From Capsulimonas corticalis (GTDB taxonomy: Bacteria; Armatimonadota; Armatimonadia; Armatimonadales; Capsulimonadaceae), in NCBI RefSeq assembly GCF_003574315.2, contig NZ_AP025739.1, forward strand, positions 6,572,001 through 6,636,000: a stretch of DNA of 64,000 nucleotides, written 5' to 3'. Positions 1 to 9,358 of the stretch are shown here, piece after piece; position 1 is the stretch's first letter; each line of letters opens with the position of its first letter. The notes under the pieces are model-generated. The model was not told the DNA's origin, did no database searches, and saw nothing but the letters and a program-made list of their open reading frames with translations. The position numbers were made by a program, and so were the translations under genes.

Positions 1-1117
1 GCCTCAGTCGCTCGCCGCGCTCCTCGCGGGCTTCGCGCGGCGGGCCGTTCGTCTGGAGCCGAAATCCGGCGCGGAGGTTACGGACGACCTTGCCCGGATG
101 CACGATCTCGGTATGAACGAACTCTGGCTGAAGATCACTCCTGGTACGGACACCGAGAGCGACGACGATTCGATCCGCCTTCTCCAGCAGACGATCGTCG
201 CGGCGAAGGCGGCGAAAATCGCCGTCTATCCCGATATCTCCTTGTTCGTCTGGCGCAAATACGCCGGCGATGAATTCCTGGATCGAACGGTGACGGACCG
301 CACTCCGATGGACGAAAACCTGCTGTCTCCTCCGCCGCCTCCAAACGTCATCAACCCCGTGTCGCTCGTCGCCCCCAAGGTCGGAGAGCGCCTCTCCGAG
401 CTGATCGGCCGAACGTCGCGCGTGGACGGCGTAGCCGGCATGGTTTGGGACAATATGACGCCGCGCGGCTACGAACAGCGCGCGCAATTCGATTCCGATT
501 GGGGAACTGGCGCCCCGCTGGGATATTCGGTCCCTGCCCGTCTCGCGTTTCTGCGCAAAACACACGCCGACCCGATCGACACGCATAACAACTCGTTTAC
601 CGCCACACGCGCCCACGTCGCCGTTCCCGGCTTCGACGACGACCAGAGCTACGAGCAGCGATTGTACGAGGATTGGCGAAAATTTCGGATCTCCCTCGGC
701 CAGATGGCCGTCCACTCGCTCACCAGCGCGCTGCCCGACGCATTCCTCTCCGGGCCAAACCGCCTCCCGCTGCTGGCGCTTCCCGCGAACAATCCGATGG
801 AGGATCTCTACGGATCGTGGGACGATTTCGCGAAGCCGTCTCCCGCCCTCGAATTGGTCCCCTGGATCGGGCCTGACGGAAAGCCCATCCCCGGAACGGA
901 ACGCGGACACCTGCGCTCCTCCCTTGTCTATCGGACGGTGTACGTCACCGCATGGCCCGGCGCGTCATCCAGTCAGATCGCCGCTCGGGTGATCGAAACG
1001 CTTGAGACCGACGCCCGAAACGGCGAAAAAAACATCGTGATCGACAGCATCGCCGATCCCCATTCGCTGGAAACCCTGTCCGACGCCGTATCAGCATCCG
1101 CCGGCGACCATCCGTAG
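1..1117 (+). CDS. Secreted TIM-barrel-like paralogue (copy 1, 5' truncated by window)
   Basis: C-terminal part of a large protein whose start lies before the window; the frame is open from base 2 and runs without a stop to TAG at 1115-1117. The visible 371 residues align along their whole length with the C-terminal thirds of the next three genes: GMNELWLKITPGT, AGMVWDNMTPRGYE, LGYSVPARLAFLRKTHADPID and YGSWDDFAKPSPALE all recur there. This C-terminal region resembles the glycosyl-hydrolase-like family 10 (GHL10) TIM barrels, with an early 'G-x-NELWL' strand and an 'AKIAVYPDISLFVW' strand, but I cannot assign catalytic residues. It ends 10 bases before the next paralogue, so the set probably forms one transcription unit. 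The first visible ATG (98) is internal and not a real start. Confidence 0.85.
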   Translation, partial: PQSLAALLAGFARRAVRLEPKSGAEVTDDLARMHDLGMNELWLKITPGTDTESDDDSIRLLQQTIVAAKAAKIAVYPDISLFVWRKYAGDEFLDRTVTDRTPMDENLLSPPPPPNVINPVSLVAPKVGERLSELIGRTSRVDGVAGMVWDNMTPRGYEQRAQFDSDWGTGAPLGYSVPARLAFLRKTHADPIDTHNNSFTATRAHVAVPGFDDDQSYEQRLYEDWRKFRISLGQMAVHSLTSALPDAFLSGPNRLPLLALPANNPMEDLYGSWDDFAKPSPALELVPWIGPDGKPIPGTERGHLRSSLVYRTVYVTAWPGASSSQIAARVIETLETDARNGEKNIVIDSIADPHSLETLSDAVSASAGDHP

Positions 1118-1127
1118 GACCAACACC

Positions 1128-3761
1128 ATGTATCACCGCCTATTCGCCATCGCGATCTTCGCCAGCCTCAGCCTCGCCGCGCACGCCGACGACGCCAAGC
1201 CGAAACTGCCCACGCTTGCCCAGGCGCTCGCGCAGGCGGCGGCTCCAAAGTCGGAATTGTATCTTTCCGTGGACGCCGATCAGGTTATGCTGCCTAAGGA
1301 CGCGCCGCCTCCCGCTCCCGGCGATACCGTGGCGCAGATCGCGACGGAGTATGGCCGTCTGGTGAGCGGATTTGGCGACGTGTCTGTGGTTGCGCCCCAC
1401 ACGATCACCGTCGTCAACGTCCCCCCAGATACTCCTAATCCCTATGACGGCATGGATCCGAAACAGCTTCTCAAACTGCTGACGGCCGGGTTTAAGGCGG
1501 GCCAATGGAAGGCGTTCCTGAGTGAAAACGGCATTGGATACGCGGATCTGCTCACCGACGATCAGCGGTCCCTGTTCGAGGCGCTCTTTCCCGGCGGCGT
1601 TCTGAAAGCGCGGCGCCCTGCGGATGATACGAGTAAGGAAGTGTCGGGAGACGATCTGCGGCTGGCGCATCTGCGCCTCGCCTACGTCGGCTCCATGGCG
1701 CTCGCCGTTACGGGAAAGCCCAACGAGCATGTCTTCACCGGCGCGAACGCCCCGCACCTTGGGCCGGCGACATACGAGATGGAAAATTCGCAAGCCTACA
1801 ACGCCGATCATGAGTACGGCGCCGATGTCCGCACGATCCGCGCGAACGAGCTGAAGCCCAGCGATCTGGACAACGATGACGGCGCCTGGCGCGTCGATGT
1901 CCCCATGGCGGGAGTAAAAACGGTGGATGACCTCATTCGGGTGATCGCCGCCGCCACCCAGCGCGAGGTCTACGCCGATCCCCGGTACGCCGCAAAGCCC
2001 GTCACGCTGCTCGGCGCGGACCGGCCCGCGCGGGCGCTCGATCTACTGAAGGCGCTCGCGCTCTGTGTCGGCGGAACGTATCGGCGGGTCGGTCCCGCGC
2101 TCGTACTGACCGATGATCGGATGGGACTGGCGGTCAAGCATAAGCTCTGGCTGGAGTTCGAGGACAAGGCGCTCGCCGCCGCGCCGCGCGGATCGACGGG
2201 CGAGCCGCCCAAGCCGTCGGACGAGTTGAAGTACACGGCGCTGGATATCCCCTTTACGGGCGACGATGTTCCCGCGACAAAAAAACAGATGGCCGATTAC
2301 TGGAGCGCCTGGCGAAAGAATCCGCAGCCCTGGCAAAACGGGCGGATGGATCTGACGCTGCCGTATAACGAGCTCAGTCCCGCGCAGCAGCGCGCCGCGC
2401 GCGAGATCAAAGCCCTGAACGACAAATGGGGCGACAAAACGACGCTGGACGCGGATATTCTGGTGCAGACCGCCGCCGAAGTGGAGATTGTCGTTCCGGC
2501 GCTCGACGCCCCCGTGATTATCCCCGGGAGCTACGATCGCCTGCTGCCGGATCCACCGCTCAGCGACAAAGAAAAGACGGCGGCGGCGCAGCGTGAGGAA
2601 GCCGGAGCCCCGCAGATCCGTATCGAGCAAGCCCAGACTCCGCAATCACTCAAGCCCATGCTCGCCGCCTTCACGCGCCGGGCCGCGCGTCTGGAGCCGA
2701 AGTCCTCCGAGGATCTGACATCGCGGATCGCCCAGATGCGGGCGCTCGGCGTAAATGAGCTCTGGCTGAAGATCACGCCGGAGGAGTCCGACAAGAACGA
2801 CGACGCGGCGATCGCCCTGCTCCGCCAGGCGGCGGACGAAGGCAAGGCGGCGCATATCGCCGTCTACCCGACGTTCTCCATCTTCGCCTGGCGGCCGCCG
2901 GTCGCGCCGGCGCGGATCGACCTCACGCTGATGGGAGAACCTGCGCCCGATCAAGACGCCGCCGCTCCAAGTCATAACCTGGACGCCGTCTCCCCGTTCG
3001 ATCCCGCCGCCGGGCGCCGCCTGATCTCACTGATCGGGAAAGCAGCGAGCGTGCCGGGAATCGCGGGCATGGTGTGGGACAACATGGTCCCTGCGGGCTA
3101 CGAACGACTCGGGGAACACGAGAGTATGATGATGGGCGACAATCCCCTGGGCTACTCCGTCGACGGCCGGCTCGCCTATCTGCGCAAGGCCCACGCCGAC
3201 CCCGTGGACGCCAACGACAACTACTACGCCCACACGCGCGCCAACGTGACGGTCCCCGGATTCGATGAGCAAATCCTGGACAGCAAACTGCTTCTCGGAT
3301 GGGGCAAACTCCGAATGGGCGTTCGGGATGATCTGCTCCGCTGGCTCACCACCGCCCTGCCCGCCACATTCGCCCCAGGCCCCAGCCAGCTTCCTCTGAT
3401 CGTCCCGCCCGCAAATAACGCGCAGGCTGGAATTTACGGGTCCTGGGACGATTTCGCCCGACCATCGCCCGCCGTCGAGTATATCTTCCCAAAAGACGCG
3501 CAGGGCAAAGAGATCGAAGGATCGTCAGGAACCGAGCGCATGGCGTCCACACTCGCGTACCGCCGCCTCATCATCTTTCCGCGTCAGGCCGCGCCGGCGG
3601 CGGAGAACGCCGTGCGAATCGCCCGCGATCTCCAGGCGATCGCGAAGACCGAAGAGAAAAACATCGTTCTCGACGGCGTGTCGGACGAAACCGTCCTCGA
3701 CACGCTGACGCGCGCAGAAGCGTCGGTCAAGAGCGACTCGGACGTCAAGGCGGCTCCCTGA
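1128..3761 (+). CDS. Secreted STN-like + TIM-barrel-like paralogue (copy 2)
   Basis: 877 residues. A cleavable signal peptide (about 1-21, ending AAHA|DD) predicts export. The mature N-terminus carries the family tag TLAQALAQAA, then a region of unknown fold (about 30-190). Around residues 255-330 a segment reading 'TVDDLIRVIAAATQREVYAD...LALCVGGTYRRVGPALVLTD' resembles the small STN/secretin-type beta-alpha-beta module (inference). From about 505 to the end comes the GHL10-like TIM-barrel region shared with copy 1 (GVNELWLKI, AHIAVYPTFSIFAW, GMVWDNMVPAGYE). The ATG at 1128 follows an AGGACC ribosome-binding site and directly gives the signal peptide. It starts 10 bases after copy 1. Function and substrate are unknown; a carbohydrate-related role is only a guess from the barrel resemblance. 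Confidence 0.88.
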   Translation: MYHRLFAIAIFASLSLAAHADDAKPKLPTLAQALAQAAAPKSELYLSVDADQVMLPKDAPPPAPGDTVAQIATEYGRLVSGFGDVSVVAPHTITVVNVPPDTPNPYDGMDPKQLLKLLTAGFKAGQWKAFLSENGIGYADLLTDDQRSLFEALFPGGVLKARRPADDTSKEVSGDDLRLAHLRLAYVGSMALAVTGKPNEHVFTGANAPHLGPATYEMENSQAYNADHEYGADVRTIRANELKPSDLDNDDGAWRVDVPMAGVKTVDDLIRVIAAATQREVYADPRYAAKPVTLLGADRPARALDLLKALALCVGGTYRRVGPALVLTDDRMGLAVKHKLWLEFEDKALAAAPRGSTGEPPKPSDELKYTALDIPFTGDDVPATKKQMADYWSAWRKNPQPWQNGRMDLTLPYNELSPAQQRAAREIKALNDKWGDKTTLDADILVQTAAEVEIVVPALDAPVIIPGSYDRLLPDPPLSDKEKTAAAQREEAGAPQIRIEQAQTPQSLKPMLAAFTRRAARLEPKSSEDLTSRIAQMRALGVNELWLKITPEESDKNDDAAIALLRQAADEGKAAHIAVYPTFSIFAWRPPVAPARIDLTLMGEPAPDQDAAAPSHNLDAVSPFDPAAGRRLISLIGKAASVPGIAGMVWDNMVPAGYERLGEHESMMMGDNPLGYSVDGRLAYLRKAHADPVDANDNYYAHTRANVTVPGFDEQILDSKLLLGWGKLRMGVRDDLLRWLTTALPATFAPGPSQLPLIVPPANNAQAGIYGSWDDFARPSPAVEYIFPKDAQGKEIEGSSGTERMASTLAYRRLIIFPRQAAPAAENAVRIARDLQAIAKTEEKNIVLDGVSDETVLDTLTRAEASVKSDSDVKAAP

Positions 3762-3855
3762 AAACGATCCGAAGGGCTCCGCGAAACCATTTGGCGCGCA
3801 CACCGTTACAGACGGTACCGATCATTGCCGCCGATCATGCCCAGGACAACACACA

Positions 3856-6507
3856 ATGCCAAACCGACCGCGCCCGCACACCTATGCGCTGGCTACTCTG
3901 CTCGCGATCACGCCTTACGCCGCGCACGCGGACAACGCGCCGAAACCCGCCGCGATCACGCTGGCGCAGGCGCTCGCGCAGGCCGCGCCGCCGAGGTCGG
4001 ATGTTTACATTGCAGTGAACGCCGATCATGTGACGCTGCCCAAAGACGCCATTCCGCCGTCTCCGGGCGATACGGCGGCGCAGGCGGCGACGGCGTTTGG
4101 GCGGAAGATCGATGGATTTCGGAATATCGATGCAATCGCGCCGGCGACAATCATGGTCGTCAACATTCCCCCGGACAAGCCCAATATCTATGATGGGATG
4201 ACGCCGGGCCAGATCGTGCGGCTGCTGGCGGCGAGATTCACGAAGGACGAGTGGCGAGACTTTCTGAGCGACAAAGGCGTGGCGTACGCCGACCTTCAAA
4301 GCGAAGAACAGCGCAGCCTTTTCGACGCGTTGTTTCCCGATCACAAGATCAAGGCGCTGCCGGCGGACGCGGCCAGCTTCACCGATCCCACGACCGATCT
4401 CGGCGCGGACCAGGTGCGGCAGGCGCGCCTGCGTCTGGCGTATAAAACGGGCATCGCGCTCTCCACGCCGGGAAATCCGCACGATCAGCTCTTTGCGAAC
4501 GACTACCGGCCTCCGGGCAGTCCTAAAGTGTACTATATGATGAACACGGCGGATCAGAATGTCGACCACGAATACGGCGCGGATATCCGTAATACCATCC
4601 CCAACACACTGAAGCCCAGTGACCTGAACGACGATGATTCGGCGTGGAAGACGGAGATCGAGCTGACGGGGCTGCGCGCCGTGGACGACTGCGCGCGTGC
4701 GATTTCCGATGGAACGGGACGCGAAATCTACGCCGACCCAAGATACGCCAAACTGACGGTGACGATCCTTGGGCCGCGGACGCCCGTCCGCGCTTATGAC
4801 CTGATGCGGGCGCTGGCGCTGTGCCTGGGGGCAAGCTGGCGACAGGTAGGTCCGGCGTTTGTGCTGACGAACGATCGTGTTGGGCTGGGCGTAAAGCATG
4901 CGCTTTGGCGCGAGTTTGAAGAAAAGGCGGCCGCGATGATGCCGTCAGGCCCCTCGTACGAAGCGCTGCCTCAGCCCGAAGGATCGGCGCTGAACAAGAA
5001 AGATATCCCGTTTACCGCCGACGCCGTCCCCTTCTCCCCAAGGCAGTTGGAGCAATACTGGAAAAAGATGGGGGCTCAGAATATGATGACCACATCCGAT
5101 ATGCTTCAGCTTTCCATGCCCTTCTCTGAGCTGGAGCCGGCGCAGCAGGAGGCCGCGCGGCATATTCAGGAGGCCAACACGCGCGACCATCTGAGCTCCA
5201 CGCTGGACGGCGATGTGACGCTCCAGGCGGAGGCCATGGTTCAGGTAGTCGTTCCGGCGCTCGACGGTCCGGTCGTAATCACGCAAAGCGACAGTGGGCT
5301 GCTGCCGAACCCGCCGATGACCGACGAAGATCAAGCGGCCAGCGCCAAGCTCATGGACAGGATCTTCGCGCAGCAAGGCGTTCGTCCAGATACGAAGACC
5401 GATACGGAAGATCCACCGGCGGCCTATGCACGGTTGGTTCGGACCTTCGAACGTCGGGCTGTCTTGCTCGATGCGCATACGCCTGACGAGGTCGACAAAG
5501 AACTGGCGGCGATGGCGTCCCTCGGCCTCAATGAACTATGGCTGCGTGTCTCTCCCACCCCCACGGACAAAGACGAAGACGCGGCGGTCGCGTGGATCCG
5601 GCGCGCGGCCAAAAGCGCGACGGCGGCGCACATCGCATTCTATCCTGCATTTTCGATTTTGGGCTGGGGCGACGGGACCCCAAACACTCTTCTCGACCGC
5701 ACGGTCCTGGGCCGGTCGGCCGCGCAGGTTCGGAAGGATCCGTCTGGCGGAACGCGCGGCATTCGCGATACCGTCACGCCATTCGCTCCGGAAGTCCCCG
5801 AACGTTTGATGGCGCTGATTGGCCGCGTGGGCCGTATTCCTGGGGTTGCGGGCATGGCGTGGAGCGATCTGTCGGCGCACGGTTACGAATCTGAGGCCTT
5901 CTTTCAAGATAATGAGGCCGCGCTGGGGTACGCGCTGGCAGGGCGTCTCGCCTCGCTGCGCACCGTGCATATCGATCCAATGGACCTTTACAGCAAGCAC
6001 TATCAGGGACGCACGAACATCAGCGTACCCGGCTTTGGCGACAGCGACGAGCGCGACGGCGCGCTCTACGACTCCTGGCGCATCCTGCGCGCCGACACCG
6101 GACACGCCTTTCTCCGCGCCATAACCGCAGCCGTTCCCCCGGCGTCCACGCCGGGCGCGCCCCAGATACCGATCGTCCTTTTGCCGCCGGCCGAGGAGCC
6201 GAGCAATCAATACGGCGTATGGGAGGACCTCGCCAAACCGCCGCCGGCGATGCAGTTCGTTCCCTTCATCGGCGACGACGGCAAGCCGACCAGCAGCGGA
6301 ACGGAAAGAATGTCCGGCAGGACCGTTTATTGGACCGTCGGCTTCTTTATTCCCAAAGACGGCGCGGTGTCCGAAGGCGCAAAGAACGCCGTGCGGACCC
6401 TCAAACAGTACGCGCACGACAAAGTTCGCTGTATCGTCTTCGATCAGATTTCACCAGAGGAATTGATGGCGGAAGCGTCGGCGATTACCGCCGACGTCGG
6501 CGACTAA
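3856..6507 (+). CDS. Secreted STN-like + TIM-barrel-like paralogue (copy 3)
   Basis: 883 residues with the same architecture as copy 2: signal peptide to about residue 23 (ends AAHA|DN), TLAQALAQAAPP tag, N-terminal region with VNIPPDKPNIYDGMTPGQ, STN-like segment with 'GREIYADPRYAKLTVTILG', and the C-terminal barrel-like region with LGLNELWLRVSPT, AHIAFYPAFSILGW and VAGMAWSDLSAHGYE. It resembles copy 4 more than copy 2 (both have NIYDGM, 'LKPSDL/LKPGDL', 'MMNTAD/MMNSPS'). The start at 3856 follows CAGGAC at normal spacing. The 94-base gap from copy 2 is the largest within the array and has no strong promoter or terminator that I can see. Specific activity unknown. Confidence 0.88.
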   Translation: MPNRPRPHTYALATLLAITPYAAHADNAPKPAAITLAQALAQAAPPRSDVYIAVNADHVTLPKDAIPPSPGDTAAQAATAFGRKIDGFRNIDAIAPATIMVVNIPPDKPNIYDGMTPGQIVRLLAARFTKDEWRDFLSDKGVAYADLQSEEQRSLFDALFPDHKIKALPADAASFTDPTTDLGADQVRQARLRLAYKTGIALSTPGNPHDQLFANDYRPPGSPKVYYMMNTADQNVDHEYGADIRNTIPNTLKPSDLNDDDSAWKTEIELTGLRAVDDCARAISDGTGREIYADPRYAKLTVTILGPRTPVRAYDLMRALALCLGASWRQVGPAFVLTNDRVGLGVKHALWREFEEKAAAMMPSGPSYEALPQPEGSALNKKDIPFTADAVPFSPRQLEQYWKKMGAQNMMTTSDMLQLSMPFSELEPAQQEAARHIQEANTRDHLSSTLDGDVTLQAEAMVQVVVPALDGPVVITQSDSGLLPNPPMTDEDQAASAKLMDRIFAQQGVRPDTKTDTEDPPAAYARLVRTFERRAVLLDAHTPDEVDKELAAMASLGLNELWLRVSPTPTDKDEDAAVAWIRRAAKSATAAHIAFYPAFSILGWGDGTPNTLLDRTVLGRSAAQVRKDPSGGTRGIRDTVTPFAPEVPERLMALIGRVGRIPGVAGMAWSDLSAHGYESEAFFQDNEAALGYALAGRLASLRTVHIDPMDLYSKHYQGRTNISVPGFGDSDERDGALYDSWRILRADTGHAFLRAITAAVPPASTPGAPQIPIVLLPPAEEPSNQYGVWEDLAKPPPAMQFVPFIGDDGKPTSSGTERMSGRTVYWTVGFFIPKDGAVSEGAKNAVRTLKQYAHDKVRCIVFDQISPEELMAEASAITADVGD

Positions 6508-6525
6508 AAATAACAAAGGACCACC

Positions 6526-9192
6526 ATGCCCATCTCTCGATTCCACGGATATTGCGCGCTCGCAACCACGCTTGCATTCACAGCGCATTCCGCCCGCGCC
6601 GACGACGCCAAGCCAAAGCCCATCACACTCGCGCAAGCGCTCGCGCAGGCCGCGCCGCCGGCGTCCGAACTCTATATCGCCGTGGATCCTGACAGCGTCA
6701 CGCTGCCCAAGGATGCTGAGGCCCCATCTCCCGGCGACACGGCGGCGCAGATTGCGACGGCGTTTGGGAGGCTGGTCAGCGGCTTTGGGAATGTGGACGC
6801 GATTGCGCCGCCGACCATCATGGTGGTGAATGTTCCGCCGGACAAACCGAATATCTACGATGGGATGGCGCCCAAACAGGTCGTCAAGCTGCTGGCGGCC
6901 GGATTCACGAAGGACCAGTGGAAAGAGTTTCTCAGCGATAAGGGCGTCGGCTATGAGGAGATGACGAGCGACAACCAGCGCAGCCTGTTCGAAGCCCTGT
7001 TTCCCGACGGCAAGATGCAGGTGCAGCGCGCTGACGCTGATTGGAGCGCGCCTGCAACCGAGATCGGCGGCGACCAGATGCGGCTCGCGCGCCTGCGCCT
7101 GGCGTACCGCACCAGCCTCGCCCTCTCCGTTCCCGGGCAAAAGGATTCGCATGTTTTCGCCTCCAGCTACGACCCTCCGGACAAGCTCGCCGTTTACTTT
7201 ATGATGAACTCGCCGAGCGACAGCGTGGACCGTGAGTTTGGCGCGAACGTGCGCGAAACTGTCCCGAACACGCTCAAGCCCGGCGACCTCGACAATGGCG
7301 ACGCGGCGTGGAACGTTGCCGTTCGACTGGCGGGCGTCAAAACCGTGGACGATCTGGTTCGCGCAATCGCGGCCGCGACCGGACGCGAGATTTACGCCGA
7401 TCCGCGCTACGCGAAAAAGGCCGTCACGGTTGTCGGCCCCCAAACGCCGGCGCGGGCGTGGGACGTCATGCGCGCCTTGGCGCTCTGTCTTGGGGCGGCC
7501 TGGCGGCAGGTGGGGCCGGCGGCGGTGCTGACAAACGATCGGATCGGCCTGGGCGTCAAGCACGAGCTCTGGCGGCAATTCGAGCAGAAAGCGGCGGCGC
7601 TGATGCCGGGCGGAAACCGCGGCGGCGCCGTGACGCAGCCGGACGGCGCCGCGTTTAGCACGAAAGATATCCCCTTCACCAACGACGCCGTTCCCTTCTC
7701 CCCCAAGCAGCAGGAGGCGTACTGGAAAAAAATCGCCGACGCGGGCGGGATGTCCTTCTCAGGCGGGATGATGCAGCTCACCGCGCCTTTTGCGGAACTG
7801 ACGCCTGAGCAGCAGGACGCGGCGCGCCACATCCAGGCGGATAACGCAAAAAGCCATGTCAGTTCGACGCTGGATGGCGACGTCATGCTTCAGGCGGAGC
7901 CGATGGTGCAGGTCACCGTCCCGGCGCTGGCGTCCCCGGTGCTCGTCTTTCAAAGCTACGAACAGCTCCTGCCCGATCCCGCCCCCCTGACTGAGGCGGC
8001 GCAGGACGCCTCCCAGAAGCGTTTCGAGGCGCAAATGCAGGCGCTGACCGGCCCGCCCGAGCCGAGCACAGCGCCGGCGCCCGCCGCGCTGCTCGCCCAG
8101 ATACGATCGTTCGACCGCCGCGCCGTGCTGGTTGAGCCGCACACGCCCGCCGAGGCCGACACGGCGATCGCCGCCGCCCGAACCCTGGGTCTGAACGAGC
8201 TATGGCTGCGAATCACGCCAGGGCAGACCGACAGCGAGGATGCCGCCTCCCTCAATCTTATCAAGCATGCGGCGAAGGGCGCGGCGGCGGCCCACATCGC
8301 CTTCTATCCCGACATCCGATTGCTCGCCTGGAGCGCCGCGCCCGATGCGCTCGTGGACCGGACTATCCTGGACCGCACGGCTATGCAGGTCAATGAAGCA
8401 GGCCGGGAAGCTCTCGGCCATATGGTCCTGCCGGACGTTCTGAATACGGTCACCCCTTTCGATCCCGAACCGGCGCGGCGTCTGATATCGCTGATCGGCA
8501 AAGCCGCGCGCGTCAAAGGCGTCGCAGGCATGGTCTGGACCGACGTCACCCCGCACGGATACGAAACGGAACCCCGCGACCAGGATGGCGGCGGCTCCGA
8601 CCCACTCGGCTACGCCATCCCAGGCCGCCTCGCCGCGCTGCGCGCGGCGCACGCCGATCCATTGGATCTGCACACCACGCACTACACGGACAAGCGCGCC
8701 AACGTCAGCGTCCCCGGCTTTGGCGACGACCGCGCAGGAGACGGCGCCCTCTACGACGCCTGGCGTCTCCTGCGCACGACAGCCGAGCACGGGTTCCAGG
8801 CGTCCCTAATGACCGCTCTGCCCGCGGCTTACGCCCCTGGCCCGACGCGGCGATTACTGATCAGCACTCCGGAAGGAGAAAATATCTACCAGCAATACGG
8901 CTCCTGGGACGACCTGACAAAGCCGGAGCCCGGAACCGTGTTTGTCCCCGGCGTCACCGCCGACGGCAAGCCGTTTCCGGACGGGAGCGGAACCATGGCG
9001 ATGAAGTCCGCCACGATCTACGACAGCATTTCCCTGTATGTCCCCGAAGGCTCCACGGCCGACAAAGCCATGCGCAGCGCCGCCCGAAACCTCACGCAGC
9101 GCACACAAAACAAATCGCGCAGCATCGTCTTCACCGCGATCTCCGACCCGCAGGATCTCCTGCTGCTGGCGAGCGGAGTGTCGGCGCCGTAA
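6526..9192 (+). CDS. Secreted STN-like + TIM-barrel-like paralogue (copy 4)
   Basis: 888 residues. Signal peptide to about residue 24 (HSARA|DD), then TLAQALAQAAPP, the N-terminal region, the STN-like segment ('GREIYADPRYAKKAVTVVG', then 'ALCLGAAWRQVGPAAVLTND') and the barrel-like C-terminus (GLNELWLRITPGQ, AHIAFYPDIRLLAW, VAGMVWTDVTPHGYE, YGSWDDLTKPEPG). A clear AAAGGACC ribosome-binding site precedes the ATG, 18 bases after copy 3. It is last in the array: a TATC...GATA inverted repeat and a strong new promoter follow within 70 bases. Across the four copies the 'G-NELWL' and 'YG-WDDL/F' segments are best conserved and would be the first places to look for an active site. Function not known. 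Confidence 0.88.
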   Translation: MPISRFHGYCALATTLAFTAHSARADDAKPKPITLAQALAQAAPPASELYIAVDPDSVTLPKDAEAPSPGDTAAQIATAFGRLVSGFGNVDAIAPPTIMVVNVPPDKPNIYDGMAPKQVVKLLAAGFTKDQWKEFLSDKGVGYEEMTSDNQRSLFEALFPDGKMQVQRADADWSAPATEIGGDQMRLARLRLAYRTSLALSVPGQKDSHVFASSYDPPDKLAVYFMMNSPSDSVDREFGANVRETVPNTLKPGDLDNGDAAWNVAVRLAGVKTVDDLVRAIAAATGREIYADPRYAKKAVTVVGPQTPARAWDVMRALALCLGAAWRQVGPAAVLTNDRIGLGVKHELWRQFEQKAAALMPGGNRGGAVTQPDGAAFSTKDIPFTNDAVPFSPKQQEAYWKKIADAGGMSFSGGMMQLTAPFAELTPEQQDAARHIQADNAKSHVSSTLDGDVMLQAEPMVQVTVPALASPVLVFQSYEQLLPDPAPLTEAAQDASQKRFEAQMQALTGPPEPSTAPAPAALLAQIRSFDRRAVLVEPHTPAEADTAIAAARTLGLNELWLRITPGQTDSEDAASLNLIKHAAKGAAAAHIAFYPDIRLLAWSAAPDALVDRTILDRTAMQVNEAGREALGHMVLPDVLNTVTPFDPEPARRLISLIGKAARVKGVAGMVWTDVTPHGYETEPRDQDGGGSDPLGYAIPGRLAALRAAHADPLDLHTTHYTDKRANVSVPGFGDDRAGDGALYDAWRLLRTTAEHGFQASLMTALPAAYAPGPTRRLLISTPEGENIYQQYGSWDDLTKPEPGTVFVPGVTADGKPFPDGSGTMAMKSATIYDSISLYVPEGSTADKAMRSAARNLTQRTQNKSRSIVFTAISDPQDLLLLASGVSAP

Positions 9193-9196
9193 TTAG

Positions 9197-9220
9197 TTTT
9201 ATCAATCCTAATCGATAAAA
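9197..9220. promoter_or_regulatory. Inverted repeat, candidate operator upstream of the GH99-like gene
   Basis: TTTTATC (9197-9203) and GATAAAA (9214-9220) form perfect arms around 10 bases, just upstream of the -35 box at 9227. The core TATCAATCCTAATCGA (9200-9215) matches 13 of 16 positions of TATCAATCGCAATTGA at 28252-28267, inside the GH16 promoter. Similar arms occur at 21383-21405. No T-run follows and the stem is AT-rich, so a repressor or activator site is more likely than a terminator for the upstream array. Confidence 0.45.
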
Positions 9221-9226
9221 TACAAC

Positions 9227-9255
9227 TTGACAGCGTCAAACGGCAGTGTTATACT
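9227..9255 (+). promoter_or_regulatory. Near-consensus sigma-70 promoter for GH99-like gene
   Basis: TTGACA (9227-9232) and TATACT (9250-9255) are separated by exactly 17 bases. Transcription would start near 9262, leaving a leader of roughly 97 bases before the ATG at 9359. The 5' edge of the -35 lies 7 bases from the upstream inverted repeat. Confidence 0.75.
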
Positions 9256-9358
9256 GAGGCGTTACCAAAAGAGGTCCTCTCTCCAAATTGTGACATTCGC
9301 GTTAATTGCGATACAGATCAGAAACACGCAGCATTGACGCTGCAAGGAGAACTCTGTT

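Noticed and set aside
1-9192. Tandem copies considered as an assembly duplication artefact
   Set aside because: The copies differ throughout in sequence and length (877, 883, 888 residues) and have different spacers, so they are real diverged paralogues.
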